DNA of 64,000 nt from Bacillota bacterium (GCA_023386315.1 JAEWJZ010000029.1:62001-126000); one strand, 5' to 3'; numbered from the stretch's first letter, positions 17,571-28,226 are shown. The notes: generated by a model from the letters alone, not told the origin. Made by a program: numbers and translations.

Positions 17571-18702
17571 TAAAACGGTTGCAAATGCCCAGGGCTGGTG
17601 CAGTGACGGAAATCAGGGGTATGTTATGGTAGACATACCAGGATGTTATTCTCTTATGGCCCACTCCACAGAGGAAGAGGTGGCAAGAGATTTCATCTGC
17701 TTTGAAAATCCCGATGCTGTGGTAACGGTCTGCGATGCCACCTGCCTTGAACGGAATTTAAACCTTGTACTCCAGATCATGGAAGCATCGGACTGTGTGG
17801 TAATCTGTGTAAATCTGATGGATGAGGCAAAGAAGAAACGAATTATCCTCAATCTGGATGTGCTGGAAGAGCGGCTTCATGCCCCTGTAGTGGGAACAAC
17901 AGCAAGAAGTAAAAAGGGACTGAACCAGATTTACCAGGGCTTAAGGCGCTGTATAACAGAGAGAGAGACTGATTATGAAAGGCCCATACTCATACGTTAC
18001 CCGGAATATATTGAAGAGGCAATTGAGAAGCTGGCTCCGGCAGTAGAGGAGGCCTCAGACGGCAGGGCAAAGGTGCGCTGGCTTTGTGCAAGGATGCTGG
18101 ATGCCAATGAAAACCTGATGGGAGCGGTACGAAAATATTTAAAATCCATAGCAGATTCAGAGGAGGTAAAGACCTGCCTTACGGAAATCTGGAACGATTG
18201 GAGGGAGCAGGGGATCAGTCAGGAAAAAGTAAGTGATGATATGGCTGCTGTGTTCATTCGGAAAGCGGAGGATTTATGCAGGGGAGTAGTCGTATTTGAA
18301 AATAAAGCCTATAACTGGAAAGACCGGAAGCTGGATCGGATCTTTACCAGCAAAGCTACTGGATTTCCCATTATGTTTCTGGTTCTGCTTGGAGTTTTCT
18401 GGCTGACAATCACTGGTGCCAATTATCCATCCCAGCTGCTAAGCAATGTGCTGTTTGCCATTGAAGACCGCCTTACAATTGCCGCAGATGCAGCAGGGGT
18501 TCCGGTGCTTGTCTCCGGGCTTTTGATTCATGGTGTTTACCGGGTTCTGGCATGGGTAATATCGGTTATGCTGCCGCCTATGGCGATTTTCTTTCCGCTT
18601 TTTACACTCCTGGAAGATTTTGGCTACCTTCCCAGAGTAGCCTTTAATCTGGACCGCTGCTTTAAGCGGTGCTCCGCATGCGGAAAGCAGGCACTGACCA
18701 TG
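17557..18702 (+). CDS. feoB: FeoB segment 2 of 3: rest of G domain and first gate region (interrupted)
   Basis: 382 codons that continue FeoB exactly where segment 1 stops: GNWPGKTV (switch I), DIPGCYSL (G3), NLMDEAKKK (G4), the helical GDI region, then the membrane part starting near FPIMFLVLLGVFWLTI with LEDFGYLPRVAFNLDRCF. It runs into element 2 right after CGKQALTM and stops at 18703. An internal ATG at 17626 gives an open frame, but the product would lack the P-loop and could not bind GTP normally. The length is again a multiple of three. Confidence 0.93.
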
Positions 18703-18727
18703 TGACAGAAGAAATCTATGCCTTTTT
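18690..18727 (+). other. attL of element 2
   Basis: feoB sequence GCACTGAC is followed by core CATGTG (18699-18704) and the left arm (18705-18727, starting ACAGAAGAAATCTATG). The right arm at 30104-30126 is its inverted copy with 20 of 23 bases identical. The core is itself nearly palindromic. Confidence 0.88.
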
Positions 18728-18781
18728 AACTGTTAAATGATGGATTACTGTCTTGACACTTTTTATTCTGAATGTTATAGT
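18725..18781 (+). promoter_or_regulatory. Promoter and palindromes at the left end of element 2
   Basis: TTGACA (18753-18758) and TATAGT (18776-18781) with a 17-base spacer form a strong sigma-A type promoter for the cargo genes. A perfect palindrome TTTAACTGTTAAA lies at 18725-18737 upstream, and TATAGTTACAACTATA overlaps the -10 region, a possible operator. Confidence 0.7.
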
Positions 18782-18875
18782 TACAACTATAAACTGTAAT
18801 TAAAAATAGTACAGAAACACGAAGTTAACTGCCATAAACTGTGCAGGGAAAGCATTATTTACAGGAGGTAAACAT

Positions 18876-20201
18876 TTGGGATTTTCGCTTGACATGAGTG
18901 TTCCGGTTTTAACCGTATTTTTACAGGGGATTGTAAGCTTCTTTTCGCCCTGTGTACTGCCTTTGATTCCGCTTTACATTGGTTATCTCTCAGGGGGAAC
19001 CGGAGTAACAGGTGAGGATGGCAGGATTTACTATAAGCGCAGTAAAGTCATGATACATACCGTTTGTTTCGTGATTGGAATCAGCTTTACTTTTTTTCTG
19101 CTGGGAATTGGTGTCTCGGCACTTGGCAGTTTTTTTAAAACCAATCAGCTTTTATTTGCAAGACTGGGGGGAATTCTGGTGTTCCTGTTTGGATTATATC
19201 AGCTGGGATTCTTAGGCAGTTCCTCTTTGCTGGGAAAGGAGCGCAGGCTATCCGTTTCTTTTGACAAGCTTGCCATGTCTCCCCTGACCGCTTTGCTTAT
19301 GGGATTTACCTTCAGCTTCGCATGGACACCCTGTGTGGGACCAGCACTGGCCAGCGTTCTGATCATGGCGGCATCTGCTTCCACCAAAACACTGGGCTTT
19401 GTGCTGATCGGAGTCTATACACTGGGATTTGTTCTGCCATTTCTGGCAGTAGGATTTTTTACAACCTCAGTTCTGGAATTTTTCAAAACCCACCGCAATG
19501 TTGCAAAAAATGCAGTTAAGGTCGGCGGAGTACTGATGATAATTATGGGATTACTTATGTTTACAGGTAAGATGAATTCGGTAACCGGTTATCTTTCTTC
19601 TGTAAAGTCTCCTTTTACAAAGGAGTCCCCAAAGCCGGTGGAAGAGACAGAGCCAACGACGGAGGAAACTGTTTCACAGACGTATCAGGAATCTGAGGCG
19701 GCAGAGACTGATTCTGAGTCACAGCCAGAAGAAGCTCAGGACGGAGAAGATAAGATTCTTCCGGCCATTGATTTCACTTTAACAGACCAGTTCGGCAAGA
19801 CCCATTCCCTTTCTGATTATAAAGGGAAAACCATCTTTCTAAATTTCTGGGCGACCTGGTGTCCGCCCTGCAGGGCAGAAATGCCGGATATACAGAAAGT
19901 ATATGAAACTTACAGCACAGAAGGCGAGGATGCGCTGATAGTCCTTGGAGTAGCAGCTCCCGGTTACGGGAATGAAAAGGATGAGGAAGGAATTAAAAAT
20001 TTCTTAAAAGAGAATGGATATACCTATCCGGTACTCATGGATACGGATGCTGAATTATTTGAAGCTTATGGGATATACTCCTATCCAACCACCTTTATGA
20101 TTGACCGGGACGGCAATGTATTCGGCTACGCAAGCGGACAATTATCAGAAGATACAATGAAGAGCATTATTGAACAGACAATGAAAGGAGAAAGAAACTG
20201 A
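18876..20201 (+). CDS. CcdA-TlpA fusion: membrane thiol-electron carrier with extracellular thioredoxin domain
   Basis: 441 residues from a TTG start behind ACAGGAGGTAAACA. Residues about 1-230 form a six-helix CcdA/DsbD-type domain with the redox cysteines in FFSPCVLPLIPLYIGYLSGG and FAWTPCVGPALA. A Glu/Thr/Ser-rich linker (about 245-290) leads to a TlpA/redoxin domain with FLNFWATWCPPCRAEMPDI. It would carry reducing power across the membrane to thiols outside. Fusions of the two are known in Firmicutes. First cargo gene of element 2; vanW-like follows after 4 bases. Confidence 0.92.
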   Translation: MGFSLDMSVPVLTVFLQGIVSFFSPCVLPLIPLYIGYLSGGTGVTGEDGRIYYKRSKVMIHTVCFVIGISFTFFLLGIGVSALGSFFKTNQLLFARLGGILVFLFGLYQLGFLGSSSLLGKERRLSVSFDKLAMSPLTALLMGFTFSFAWTPCVGPALASVLIMAASASTKTLGFVLIGVYTLGFVLPFLAVGFFTTSVLEFFKTHRNVAKNAVKVGGVLMIIMGLLMFTGKMNSVTGYLSSVKSPFTKESPKPVEETEPTTEETVSQTYQESEAAETDSESQPEEAQDGEDKILPAIDFTLTDQFGKTHSLSDYKGKTIFLNFWATWCPPCRAEMPDIQKVYETYSTEGEDALIVLGVAAPGYGNEKDEEGIKNFLKENGYTYPVLMDTDAELFEAYGIYSYPTTFMIDRDGNVFGYASGQLSEDTMKSIIEQTMKGERN

Positions 20202-20205
20202 TCAT

Positions 20206-21714
20206 ATGGATAAAAACAGGGCCAGAAGAATACGTGAAAGAAGAAACAGAAAAATAGTTTATGGATTATTGCTTTTAGCTGCCCTGTTAACAGTTGGTAT
20301 TTTATATAGTTTTGCAAGAAGCATAAAAAGCAAAGATTCTGACAGCAGCCAGGTCGTTACAGATACAAAAGACAGAGAAACAGTTTCGGAGAAAGCACTG
20401 GTATCGGCCAGGATCGGACAGACGAACCTCTCCGGGCTGACTGTGAAAGAGGCAAAGGACACCATTGAAGAACGTTACCAGTGGGGAATGACAGTCACGG
20501 ATGGGACGGATTCCGTAGTAATCGATGACAGTATAAGGGGACAGCTGGAGGAAATATTAAAACAGCTGAGTGAAGCTTCCCCAGATCAGCCCCAGGATTA
20601 CCAGCTTGATTACGATTCCATGAAGGAAGACTTTAAAAAACAGGCAGAAACACTTGCAAAACGCTGGAACAAAGACGGAGTCAATTCTGAAGTGGAATCC
20701 TTTGACCGGAAAACAGGGGCATACAGTTATACAAAAGAGCAAAGCGGAAGAGTATTAGACCAGGAGAAGCTGGTAACGCAGCTTTTGGATGCCGCAAAAG
20801 AAGAGAATTTCCAGGCAGAGATCCCGGCAGAATTTGCACTTAAGGCTCCCGAAAGAACCCAGGCCCAGGCAAAAGAACAGTATAAGGTAATCGGGACTTT
20901 TACCACGAAAACTACCACCAATAAAAACCGTAATCAGAATATCAGTCTGGCAGTGGGTGCAATCAATGGTATGGTCTTAAAGCCCGGTGAGGAATTTTCC
21001 TTTAACAATGCCACAGGAAACCGAACCAGTGAAAAGGGATACCAGCCTGCAGGTGCCTATAGAAACGGCGTTCTGATTGAGGAACCGGGAGGCGGGGTAT
21101 GCCAGGTTTCCACCACACTGTATCACGCGATTATTGAGAGCGGATTTAAGACCACGGAACGGAATTCCCACAGCTTTGCTCCTTCCTATGTGGAAAAGGG
21201 GCAGGATGCCATGGTCAGCTTTGATGGTTATGCCGGACCGGATTTGAAATTTGTCAATACTGGAAGTACCTCCGTAATATTGCGGGCTTCCTTAGAGGGA
21301 ACCACTTTAAAAATTTCTATTGTCGGGATTCCGGTTCTGGAAGATGGAGTAAAAGTGACCATTCGTTCCGAAAAGGTAAAGGACTCAGATCCGCTTCCGG
21401 TCACCTATGAGGAAAATACAGCCCTGCCTTTTGGAACGGAGAAGGTTGTTGATAAAGGAACTGTGGGCGGATATTATAAAAGCTACCGGGTATTAAAGAA
21501 GGGCGACACTGTAATTAAGGAAGAACCTCTTCATAACAGCAGTTATAAAGGAAAGCCGGAAGTGATTCAGAGGAATACCACCTTAATGCCGCAAGAAACG
21601 GTGCAGGAAACTCATACGGAAGCAGAAAGCAGTCTGTCACCGGCAGAAGGCCCGAGAGAGACAGATGAGGCAGAAAATGTGGGACCTGGTGTTACAGGGG
21701 CAAACGTTCAGTAA
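20206..21714 (+). CDS. VanW-family membrane-anchored protein with G5 domain
   Basis: 502 residues. Basic start, then one transmembrane helix (about 18-40, YGLLLLAALLTVGILYSFA). A peptidoglycan-binding-like region (about 60-220) precedes the VanW core: FNNATGNRTSEKGYQPAG and EEPGGGVCQVSTTLYHAI. A G5-type domain follows (about 375-450) and the tail is Thr/Glu rich. It is extracellular and likely binds wall polymers; the molecular role of VanW is unknown. The start is 4 bases after the CcdA-TlpA stop, so the two are cotranscribed. Confidence 0.88.
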   Translation: MDKNRARRIRERRNRKIVYGLLLLAALLTVGILYSFARSIKSKDSDSSQVVTDTKDRETVSEKALVSARIGQTNLSGLTVKEAKDTIEERYQWGMTVTDGTDSVVIDDSIRGQLEEILKQLSEASPDQPQDYQLDYDSMKEDFKKQAETLAKRWNKDGVNSEVESFDRKTGAYSYTKEQSGRVLDQEKLVTQLLDAAKEENFQAEIPAEFALKAPERTQAQAKEQYKVIGTFTTKTTTNKNRNQNISLAVGAINGMVLKPGEEFSFNNATGNRTSEKGYQPAGAYRNGVLIEEPGGGVCQVSTTLYHAIIESGFKTTERNSHSFAPSYVEKGQDAMVSFDGYAGPDLKFVNTGSTSVILRASLEGTTLKISIVGIPVLEDGVKVTIRSEKVKDSDPLPVTYEENTALPFGTEKVVDKGTVGGYYKSYRVLKKGDTVIKEEPLHNSSYKGKPEVIQRNTTLMPQETVQETHTEAESSLSPAEGPRETDEAENVGPGVTGANVQ

Positions 21715-21726
21715 ATTTTTGAAAAT

Positions 21727-21779
21727 AAAAGAACAGGACAGATTCTTAAACGAATTTTCTGTATCCTGTTCTTTTTTTA
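21727..21779 (+). terminator. Rho-independent terminator after the vanW-like gene
   Basis: Long stem AAAGAACAGG...CCTGTTCTTT with extra paired ACAGA/TCTGT bases and a run of seven Ts. It separates the first two cargo genes from the GH59 gene. Confidence 0.85.
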
Positions 21780-22085
21780 TTTGGACAAATGGGAAACAAA
21801 AATATTACAGGAAACTGTAAAAAAAGTACAGGATTATTTATGCATATTTTTTACTGGTTCTAATTTTGGAAATATTTAACAAAAAAGTACAGGAATTATA
21901 TAATTAATTACATTCAAAACTCCAGAACCAATCGGTAAAATAAAAAATAACAGTTGGAAAGGAGAAAAAAGATACAAAAAACAAAGGGGTATAGCTGCGA
22001 ATGTGTAAAATATGCGCAAAAAACTGCAGATAATCCAGCCGGTGATTGGAGTCTGCAGGAAAAACGATTGAGGGAGGAACGTAAA

Positions 22086-25000
22086 TTGGGGGTAAATTTA
22101 AAAAAGGAAATACGCAGGTCGGTTTGTTTCCTGCTTTGTACAGGGATGATTGGAAGCGGTTTACCGGTGGGAGGCATATTGACCAGTCATGCCGCCCAGT
22201 ATGCAGTTCAGGAAGGTGAGATTCCGACAAAGGCGTCTTCGATTGAGAGCCTGCCAACCAGTGTGAACTGTGTAGCAGAAGGCAGTTCTATACAGACACC
22301 AAAGAACATTACATGGGAAATAAATGGAAATGATTCCTTTTATAATGCAGGAAGCAGGGTATCTGTGACCGGTACTATTACAGAAAATAGTCAGAAGGTG
22401 GAAGCCACGGTTCTGGCGGTACCAAAACAGGTGGTGTACTTAGTAGATGCCAACGTTACTGCTGCAGCAAATTCTGCTGAGTACACTGCGTTTTTACAAA
22501 ACGGAGATACAGCTTTGCTGAAAAACCAGGTTCCCGATCAGGCGTACAGCAGCGGAACATGGGGGTATGCAGGTTCAGTTGGAACAGATATGAGTAAAAA
22601 GGGAGCAGTCAGCCAGCTTAAAAACACCAGAAATGAGACCGGTTATTATGCATTATCCGGAAAACGCATTGTCTACCGGATTCCCCTTGAGGCAGGGACC
22701 TATATTGCTGCAGGTGAATGTGCAGAGTGGTGGGGCAGTTACCAAAGATCTGTCAATATGTCTGTGACCTATACAGACGCAGCCGGCCAGATCAGAACGG
22801 ATTTACTTGACACCGCAGTATTAGGAGCTCAGTTTAGCAAAAGTACAGCTGCGGGCAGCTTTACGATTACCAGCAGTCAGGAAGTACAGCTGATATTTGA
22901 AAAAAAGACAGGAACAGGTCAGGAGGCAGTATTATCCGGTTTCACCATTCTGAAGGCGGAAGAAGAACTGCCACCGAAGGATGTGATTGATGTAACCGTG
23001 GACGGGACTAAGATCGATGAGGCTAATACCTTTGGAGGATTTGGCTCCGTAACCTGTAACAATACCTCCAGACTTTTAATGGATTATAAATCACTTCATG
23101 AGGACCAGTACTGGAAAATGATGAATCTTCTTTTTGATAAAGAAGAAGGAGCCGGATTAAATCATGTGAAAATAGAAATGGGTGCAGATGTTAACTCATC
23201 TTCCGGGACTGAACCGGCTACCATGCGTTCTTACGATGAAGTTCCCAATGTGAAGAGGGGAGCCGGATTTTCCTTTGCAGCGGATGCCAAATCCATAAAC
23301 CCGGACATTACGGTAGAAATCCTTCGATGGGGAGAACCAAAATGGACGCAGGAGGGAATTGGCTATAAAGATTTTGAAAATCCGAAATATGAAGCCCGGT
23401 ATCAGTGGTACCGTAAGACCATAGATGCAGTATACGAGACATATGGCTATGAAATAACAGAGGTCAGTCCGGGGCAGAACGAAAGAAGGAAAGACTACGC
23501 GGATGATTTTGCCTGGATTAAATACTGTGCAAAGCGTTTTAAGGAAGACGGTGAAAATGGGGTGGGAGCCTTTGATTATAGAAAAATCAAAATTGTTGCT
23601 GCTGATTTATACAGAGGTATGAACACTACCGTAGATTATCTCATGAAGGATAAGGAATTTCAGGATCTGGTAGATGTTATTTCTGACCATTATCAGATCT
23701 GGATGGGAAGCGCCTCTTTAACAAAACTTAATCAGGAATATGGAAAAGAGATCTGGTACGGAGAGTCCACAGCTCCCATGATCAATGCCTCTTACCGCGC
23801 AAATGTGGACCCGGACCGCGGAGGAATCGGGGGATCAGCAGGAATTGCGGCTATGGCAGAACGATTTATTGCTGCTTACGCATACAAAAATGCAGACGGT
23901 TTTACCAGCCATATGACAGAGTTGCTGTTTCAGCCTGCAATCGGAGCCTTTTACGAGGGAAGTGCCTACAGTCCCAAGCAATTGATCGGAGCCTTTGATC
24001 CATGGTCTGGCTACTATGAAGCAGATGGCGGAATCCAGATGGCAAAGCATTTTATGGAGTTTGCCGACAGTGACTGGAATTATCTCCCTGGTGCATGTTA
24101 TTCAGACGGTTCAACCGGAGACGGAGATATTACAGCAGATACTTCTACAGATACCCGTCTGGCAGTGAAGGACCCGGAAACCGATGATTATTCCATTATG
24201 TTTGCAAACAATACCTCCAAAGAACGGAAATACCGCATCTCTCTTAAAAATATGAAGACCAGAGAGAAGGCATACAATGTCTGGGAGACCAGAGGTCCCG
24301 ATTCCGGAGAAGCCTATGATGCCAATTGGTTTCAGAAGATTACTGACCAGGGAATACCTATGGCTGGCAAAGACAATACATCCGGGATCGAGCTCACTGT
24401 AAAACCTTACTCCATAGTTACTGTAACAAGCCTGACAGATCGGGGAACCAGCTATGAAAGCGGGCAGAATGACTCCGGAACCAACCGGTCAGTACTGGAA
24501 CTTCCTTACCGGGATCATTTCGATTACGATGATTCATTTGTGGAGGAACGGGGAGGAACGCCTTTGTTCACTACAGATTTAGAGGGAGCGTTTGAAGTTA
24601 AAAAATCCGATGATACCGGATACGTGCTGACGCAGATGATTAATGGGGATAACAGGCCCTATAACTGGAATCCCTGGGGAAGCGGAAGCGATGAAAGCAG
24701 CCAGACCACAGCGGTTCCATGGACTGTTCTGGGAGATCACCGCTGGGCGAACTATACAGCAGGGATCGATGTAAAACTGGATACGAAAGGAAATGGATAC
24801 GGAGATAATTTTGCGGTACTGGGGGTGAGGGAGCTGGTTCATTCAAGCGGAGCTCCTTACCGGGCAAAGCTCTACGAAAGTGGAAAATGGGAGCTTCTTA
24901 ATTTCAATACAGTCAAAAAGTCCGGGACCATCGAGAATTTTTCTCCATCACTCTGGCATAAGCTTCAGCTTAAGGCAGAAGAAAACACAATAACCATGTA

Positions 25001-28000
25001 CGTTGACGGGGTAGAAACAGGAAGTTTCGAGGATTTAGCCAATCCGGTCATGACTGGACGTGTTACTTTGATGAGCGGATTTTATCAGACCAGTTTTGAC
25101 AATCTGGAAGTTCTTCCTGTTGAAGGAACTGCCCCTTACGCTTTATCAAAGCTTGATGATACATCTCCTGAGATCACCTGGAATGGTAATGTGACTCATA
25201 ACATCTGCCAGGGATTTGCATTTTATAACAGAAGCTATACCTCCATGCCTGCAGGCAGCCGGCTGACATTTGAGGCTGCAGATGGGGTGGGCTTTGATGT
25301 GTTTGGAAAATCCTCATCTGCCAGGATTAAAGTTACCGTTGACGGGCAGGAGGACATTGTCAATACCATAAGCGCAGGAGACCGTCAGACTTCTTACTGG
25401 AATGAATCGCTTGCAGAAGGAAACCATGAAGTGACCATAGAAGTAGTACAGGGAACCTGGCAGGTAGACGGAATCAACCTTTTTACTTCCGCTTGCGGGG
25501 ATGGGGCTGAGATACAAACGGAAACGCTGTCCAATTTAATAAACTATGTAAAAAACCAGACTTTTGATCCCAGTCAGTATCCTCAGACGCTGCTGCTTTT
25601 GCTGGAAGAAAAGACGAAGGCCGCTCAGGAAGTGCTTGCTCACCCGGCAAGCCAGATGGAAGCGGATCTGGCAGGAATGGAACTGCGCAATGCCCTGTTA
25701 AAGCTGGTACCTTCCGACACCATTGTAGAGGTAAAGAATGTACCCGCGTCTCTGACAGCTGTCCAGTTTAGCATGCCGGATCTTCCGGATACCGTGACAG
25801 TGGTAAATGCGGCCATGGAAGAATCGGAAAAGCCGGTGGCATGGGATGTGTCAGAAGGACAGTTTCAAACACTCTGGAGTACCGTATCAGTGACTGGAAC
25901 GGTGGAGGACACAGACTTAAAGGTCAGCACTATGGTTACTGTAGTGCCCTATGGCTTGTCCTATTTCATAGACAGCGGAACTGCCGGAGTTACTGATGAA
26001 AACGGAGAAACCGGTCATTCCAGCTTATATGACGTTATCTCAGCCAATACACAACTGGAGAATGACCGGTCCGACCAGGTATATGAAGAAGGCTCATGGG
26101 GATATGTGGCAGACAGTGCAGTGACGGTAAAAGGCGGAAGCAGTGTAGGCTATAACACGGGTATCTATGAATCCGGTCTTTATGTGGATTATAATACAGA
26201 TCGTGATATTATTTATAAACTGCCCATGAAAACTGGAAGTTACCGGTTCATGATTGGCGCCCAGGCGTATTGGGGGGAAACTCATTCCGGCAGAATTGAA
26301 ATCGGTTATGAAGATACAGAGGGAGTGTGGCAGACAAAAGAACTGGGAATGGCTACAGTCAGTTCTTCTTCTGATAATATCCAGTTTGAAAAAAATGTGC
26401 AGATACCAAAAGATGGTCTGGTCGAGGTAAGAATCAAAAAGGCAGACACCAAAATTCACTTAATCAGCTGGCTTGCTGCAGCAAGGGAAGTCAGTGCAGA
26501 TGTTCCTTCCGTTGTGGTAACAAAGGCAGGGGAAGTGCCGGAGCTTCCGGTTAGCGGAATGGTTGATGGAGAAGAGAAGGAGATTATCTGGAATAAAGTC
26601 AAAGAGTCTGATTTCGCCAAGCCATGGTCAACGGTAAAAATAAATGGCACCATAAAAGATCTTGGTCTGCCGGTGGCAGTGACTGTGGAAGTCATACCGG
26701 ATCATCTGGTGTATTTTATTGATTCGGGAGTGACAGACAGCGAAGCGTCTTCCTGTTACCGCTCAATTTCTCAGGCAGAGGAAGGACTGCTTAACCAGAC
26801 ACCTGACCAGCCCTATGAAGAGGACTCCTGGGGATATACAAAACCGGAAGATTTAGGCGGTCCAATGGGCGAAGACAGTGACAGCCGGTCTCAGAGCGGA
26901 TGGTGGGCGAAGAATGGTAAAGATATTAGTTATAAGCTTCCATTAAAAGCTGGAACTTATCAGTTTTACAGCGGATTTTATGAATGGTGGAGTGTGACCC
27001 GTCCAATGGAGGCATCTGTCACTTACCAGGATAAGGAAGGGAAAGAAGTAACCGTTTCTTTGGGCAGGATTACCATTTCAAAGCCTGAAGAGTCTATTTT
27101 GAAGCCTTTGGTAAATGTAGAGATTCCGGCTGATCAGACTGTGGAATTTAAGGTGAAGAAAACGGGTGACAGCGATCCGGTGATCAGCTGGCTTGCCGTA
27201 AATGAAGTAAAGGATGAAGAACCGCCACAGGAATCAGTCTATGAGACGACCAAAATCCGGGTAACTAAAAAACCGGTGAAAAAAGAGTATGAAACAGGAC
27301 AGGAACTTGATCAGACCGGTATGGAGGTCACGAGATATGCAGTAGCAAGCCCAAGTAATGCTGTAAGAGAAATCATTTTATCGGAAGATGCATATCAGAC
27401 AGAGTATGATTTTTCCCGGCCAGGAAGAACGGATGTGTCAGTTTCCTACTATGAGTGGGCTGAAGATGGAACAGAAAAAATCTTTACGGATACTTTTCCG
27501 GTTACAGTCCGTGAAATGGTTCCGGAAGACGAATATTATACTTCTAAAATAGAGATAACCAAAAAGCCAAGAAAGTTAAAATATGAGCTGGGAGAAGATC
27601 TGGAAACGGAAGGATTAGTTGTCATGGAATATCAAAAGGCCAGCCCTTCCAATGCAGTGCGTAAAAATATTCTTACGGAAGATGACTATGATGTGGAGTA
27701 TGATCTTTCCCTGCCTGGAACCAGAAATGTAAAGGTGGTTTATTATGGGCAGGACAAAAAGGGAGAGGAACGCCGTTTTACGGATTTATTTACAGTTACA
27801 GTGATCCGTAAAGTGGAAGAAGAGGGCGATAGTTACGATCATAATTATTACAAATCAAAAGATTCTGATTATTATAACGGCTCCTGGCAGCAGGATAACA
27901 ACGGCTGGAAGCTGGTAGGAACGGATGGATCTCACCCTTCAAACCGCTGGGCGAAAGCCGGCTGGAACGGGTCAGACAGCTGGTATTTCTTTGATGAAAA

Positions 28001-28226
28001 GGGTTATATTGTAACCGGCTGGTTTCGGTATGGAGAACATCTGTATTATTTAAATCCTATGGATGGCACGAACAAAGGCTGCATGCTCAAAGGGTGGCAG
28101 ATCATTGACGGGGGCTGGTATTATTTTAAGGAAACAGCGGATGAAAAAGAAGGTTCTCTGCTTACGGATACGGTAACCCCGGATGGTTACCGGGTAGGCC
28201 CGGATGGGGCAAGAGTCAGTTCATAA
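22086..28226 (+). CDS. Giant secreted GH59-type glycosidase with Ig-like, carbohydrate-binding and cell-wall-binding modules
   Basis: About 2046 residues from a TTG behind GGGAGGAACGTAAA; a longer frame begins at 21954. Signal peptide about 1-35. An Ig-like/carbohydrate-binding module (60-295) is followed by a GH59 (galactocerebrosidase/beta-galactosidase family) catalytic region at about 298-790, with FGGFGSVTCNNTSRLLMDY and LNHVKIEMGADVNSSSGTEP. A concanavalin-like lectin domain (810-1010), FIVAR helices (1140-1210), two more copies of the Ig plus binding module, two Ig repeats (ITKKPRKLKYELGEDLETEG type) and choline-binding-type repeats with WYFFDEKGYIVTGW follow. It probably releases beta-galactose from host or plant glycans while held on the wall. 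The substrate is inferred. Confidence 0.88.
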   Translation: MGVNLKKEIRRSVCFLLCTGMIGSGLPVGGILTSHAAQYAVQEGEIPTKASSIESLPTSVNCVAEGSSIQTPKNITWEINGNDSFYNAGSRVSVTGTITENSQKVEATVLAVPKQVVYLVDANVTAAANSAEYTAFLQNGDTALLKNQVPDQAYSSGTWGYAGSVGTDMSKKGAVSQLKNTRNETGYYALSGKRIVYRIPLEAGTYIAAGECAEWWGSYQRSVNMSVTYTDAAGQIRTDLLDTAVLGAQFSKSTAAGSFTITSSQEVQLIFEKKTGTGQEAVLSGFTILKAEEELPPKDVIDVTVDGTKIDEANTFGGFGSVTCNNTSRLLMDYKSLHEDQYWKMMNLLFDKEEGAGLNHVKIEMGADVNSSSGTEPATMRSYDEVPNVKRGAGFSFAADAKSINPDITVEILRWGEPKWTQEGIGYKDFENPKYEARYQWYRKTIDAVYETYGYEITEVSPGQNERRKDYADDFAWIKYCAKRFKEDGENGVGAFDYRKIKIVAADLYRGMNTTVDYLMKDKEFQDLVDVISDHYQIWMGSASLTKLNQEYGKEIWYGESTAPMINASYRANVDPDRGGIGGSAGIAAMAERFIAAYAYKNADGFTSHMTELLFQPAIGAFYEGSAYSPKQLIGAFDPWSGYYEADGGIQMAKHFMEFADSDWNYLPGACYSDGSTGDGDITADTSTDTRLAVKDPETDDYSIMFANNTSKERKYRISLKNMKTREKAYNVWETRGPDSGEAYDANWFQKITDQGIPMAGKDNTSGIELTVKPYSIVTVTSLTDRGTSYESGQNDSGTNRSVLELPYRDHFDYDDSFVEERGGTPLFTTDLEGAFEVKKSDDTGYVLTQMINGDNRPYNWNPWGSGSDESSQTTAVPWTVLGDHRWANYTAGIDVKLDTKGNGYGDNFAVLGVRELVHSSGAPYRAKLYESGKWELLNFNTVKKSGTIENFSPSLWHKLQLKAEENTITMYVDGVETGSFEDLANPVMTGRVTLMSGFYQTSFDNLEVLPVEGTAPYALSKLDDTSPEITWNGNVTHNICQGFAFYNRSYTSMPAGSRLTFEAADGVGFDVFGKSSSARIKVTVDGQEDIVNTISAGDRQTSYWNESLAEGNHEVTIEVVQGTWQVDGINLFTSACGDGAEIQTETLSNLINYVKNQTFDPSQYPQTLLLLLEEKTKAAQEVLAHPASQMEADLAGMELRNALLKLVPSDTIVEVKNVPASLTAVQFSMPDLPDTVTVVNAAMEESEKPVAWDVSEGQFQTLWSTVSVTGTVEDTDLKVSTMVTVVPYGLSYFIDSGTAGVTDENGETGHSSLYDVISANTQLENDRSDQVYEEGSWGYVADSAVTVKGGSSVGYNTGIYESGLYVDYNTDRDIIYKLPMKTGSYRFMIGAQAYWGETHSGRIEIGYEDTEGVWQTKELGMATVSSSSDNIQFEKNVQIPKDGLVEVRIKKADTKIHLISWLAAAREVSADVPSVVVTKAGEVPELPVSGMVDGEEKEIIWNKVKESDFAKPWSTVKINGTIKDLGLPVAVTVEVIPDHLVYFIDSGVTDSEASSCYRSISQAEEGLLNQTPDQPYEEDSWGYTKPEDLGGPMGEDSDSRSQSGWWAKNGKDISYKLPLKAGTYQFYSGFYEWWSVTRPMEASVTYQDKEGKEVTVSLGRITISKPEESILKPLVNVEIPADQTVEFKVKKTGDSDPVISWLAVNEVKDEEPPQESVYETTKIRVTKKPVKKEYETGQELDQTGMEVTRYAVASPSNAVREIILSEDAYQTEYDFSRPGRTDVSVSYYEWAEDGTEKIFTDTFPVTVREMVPEDEYYTSKIEITKKPRKLKYELGEDLETEGLVVMEYQKASPSNAVRKNILTEDDYDVEYDLSLPGTRNVKVVYYGQDKKGEERRFTDLFTVTVIRKVEEEGDSYDHNYYKSKDSDYYNGSWQQDNNGWKLVGTDGSHPSNRWAKAGWNGSDSWYFFDEKGYIVTGWFRYGEHLYYLNPMDGTNKGCMLKGWQIIDGGWYYFKETADEKEGSLLTDTVTPDGYRVGPDGARVSS

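Noticed and set aside
17626..18705. A stand-alone 359-residue open frame with its own ATG
   Set aside because: It is the middle of FeoB without the P-loop; it has no ribosome site, and its N-terminal continuation lies across element 1.
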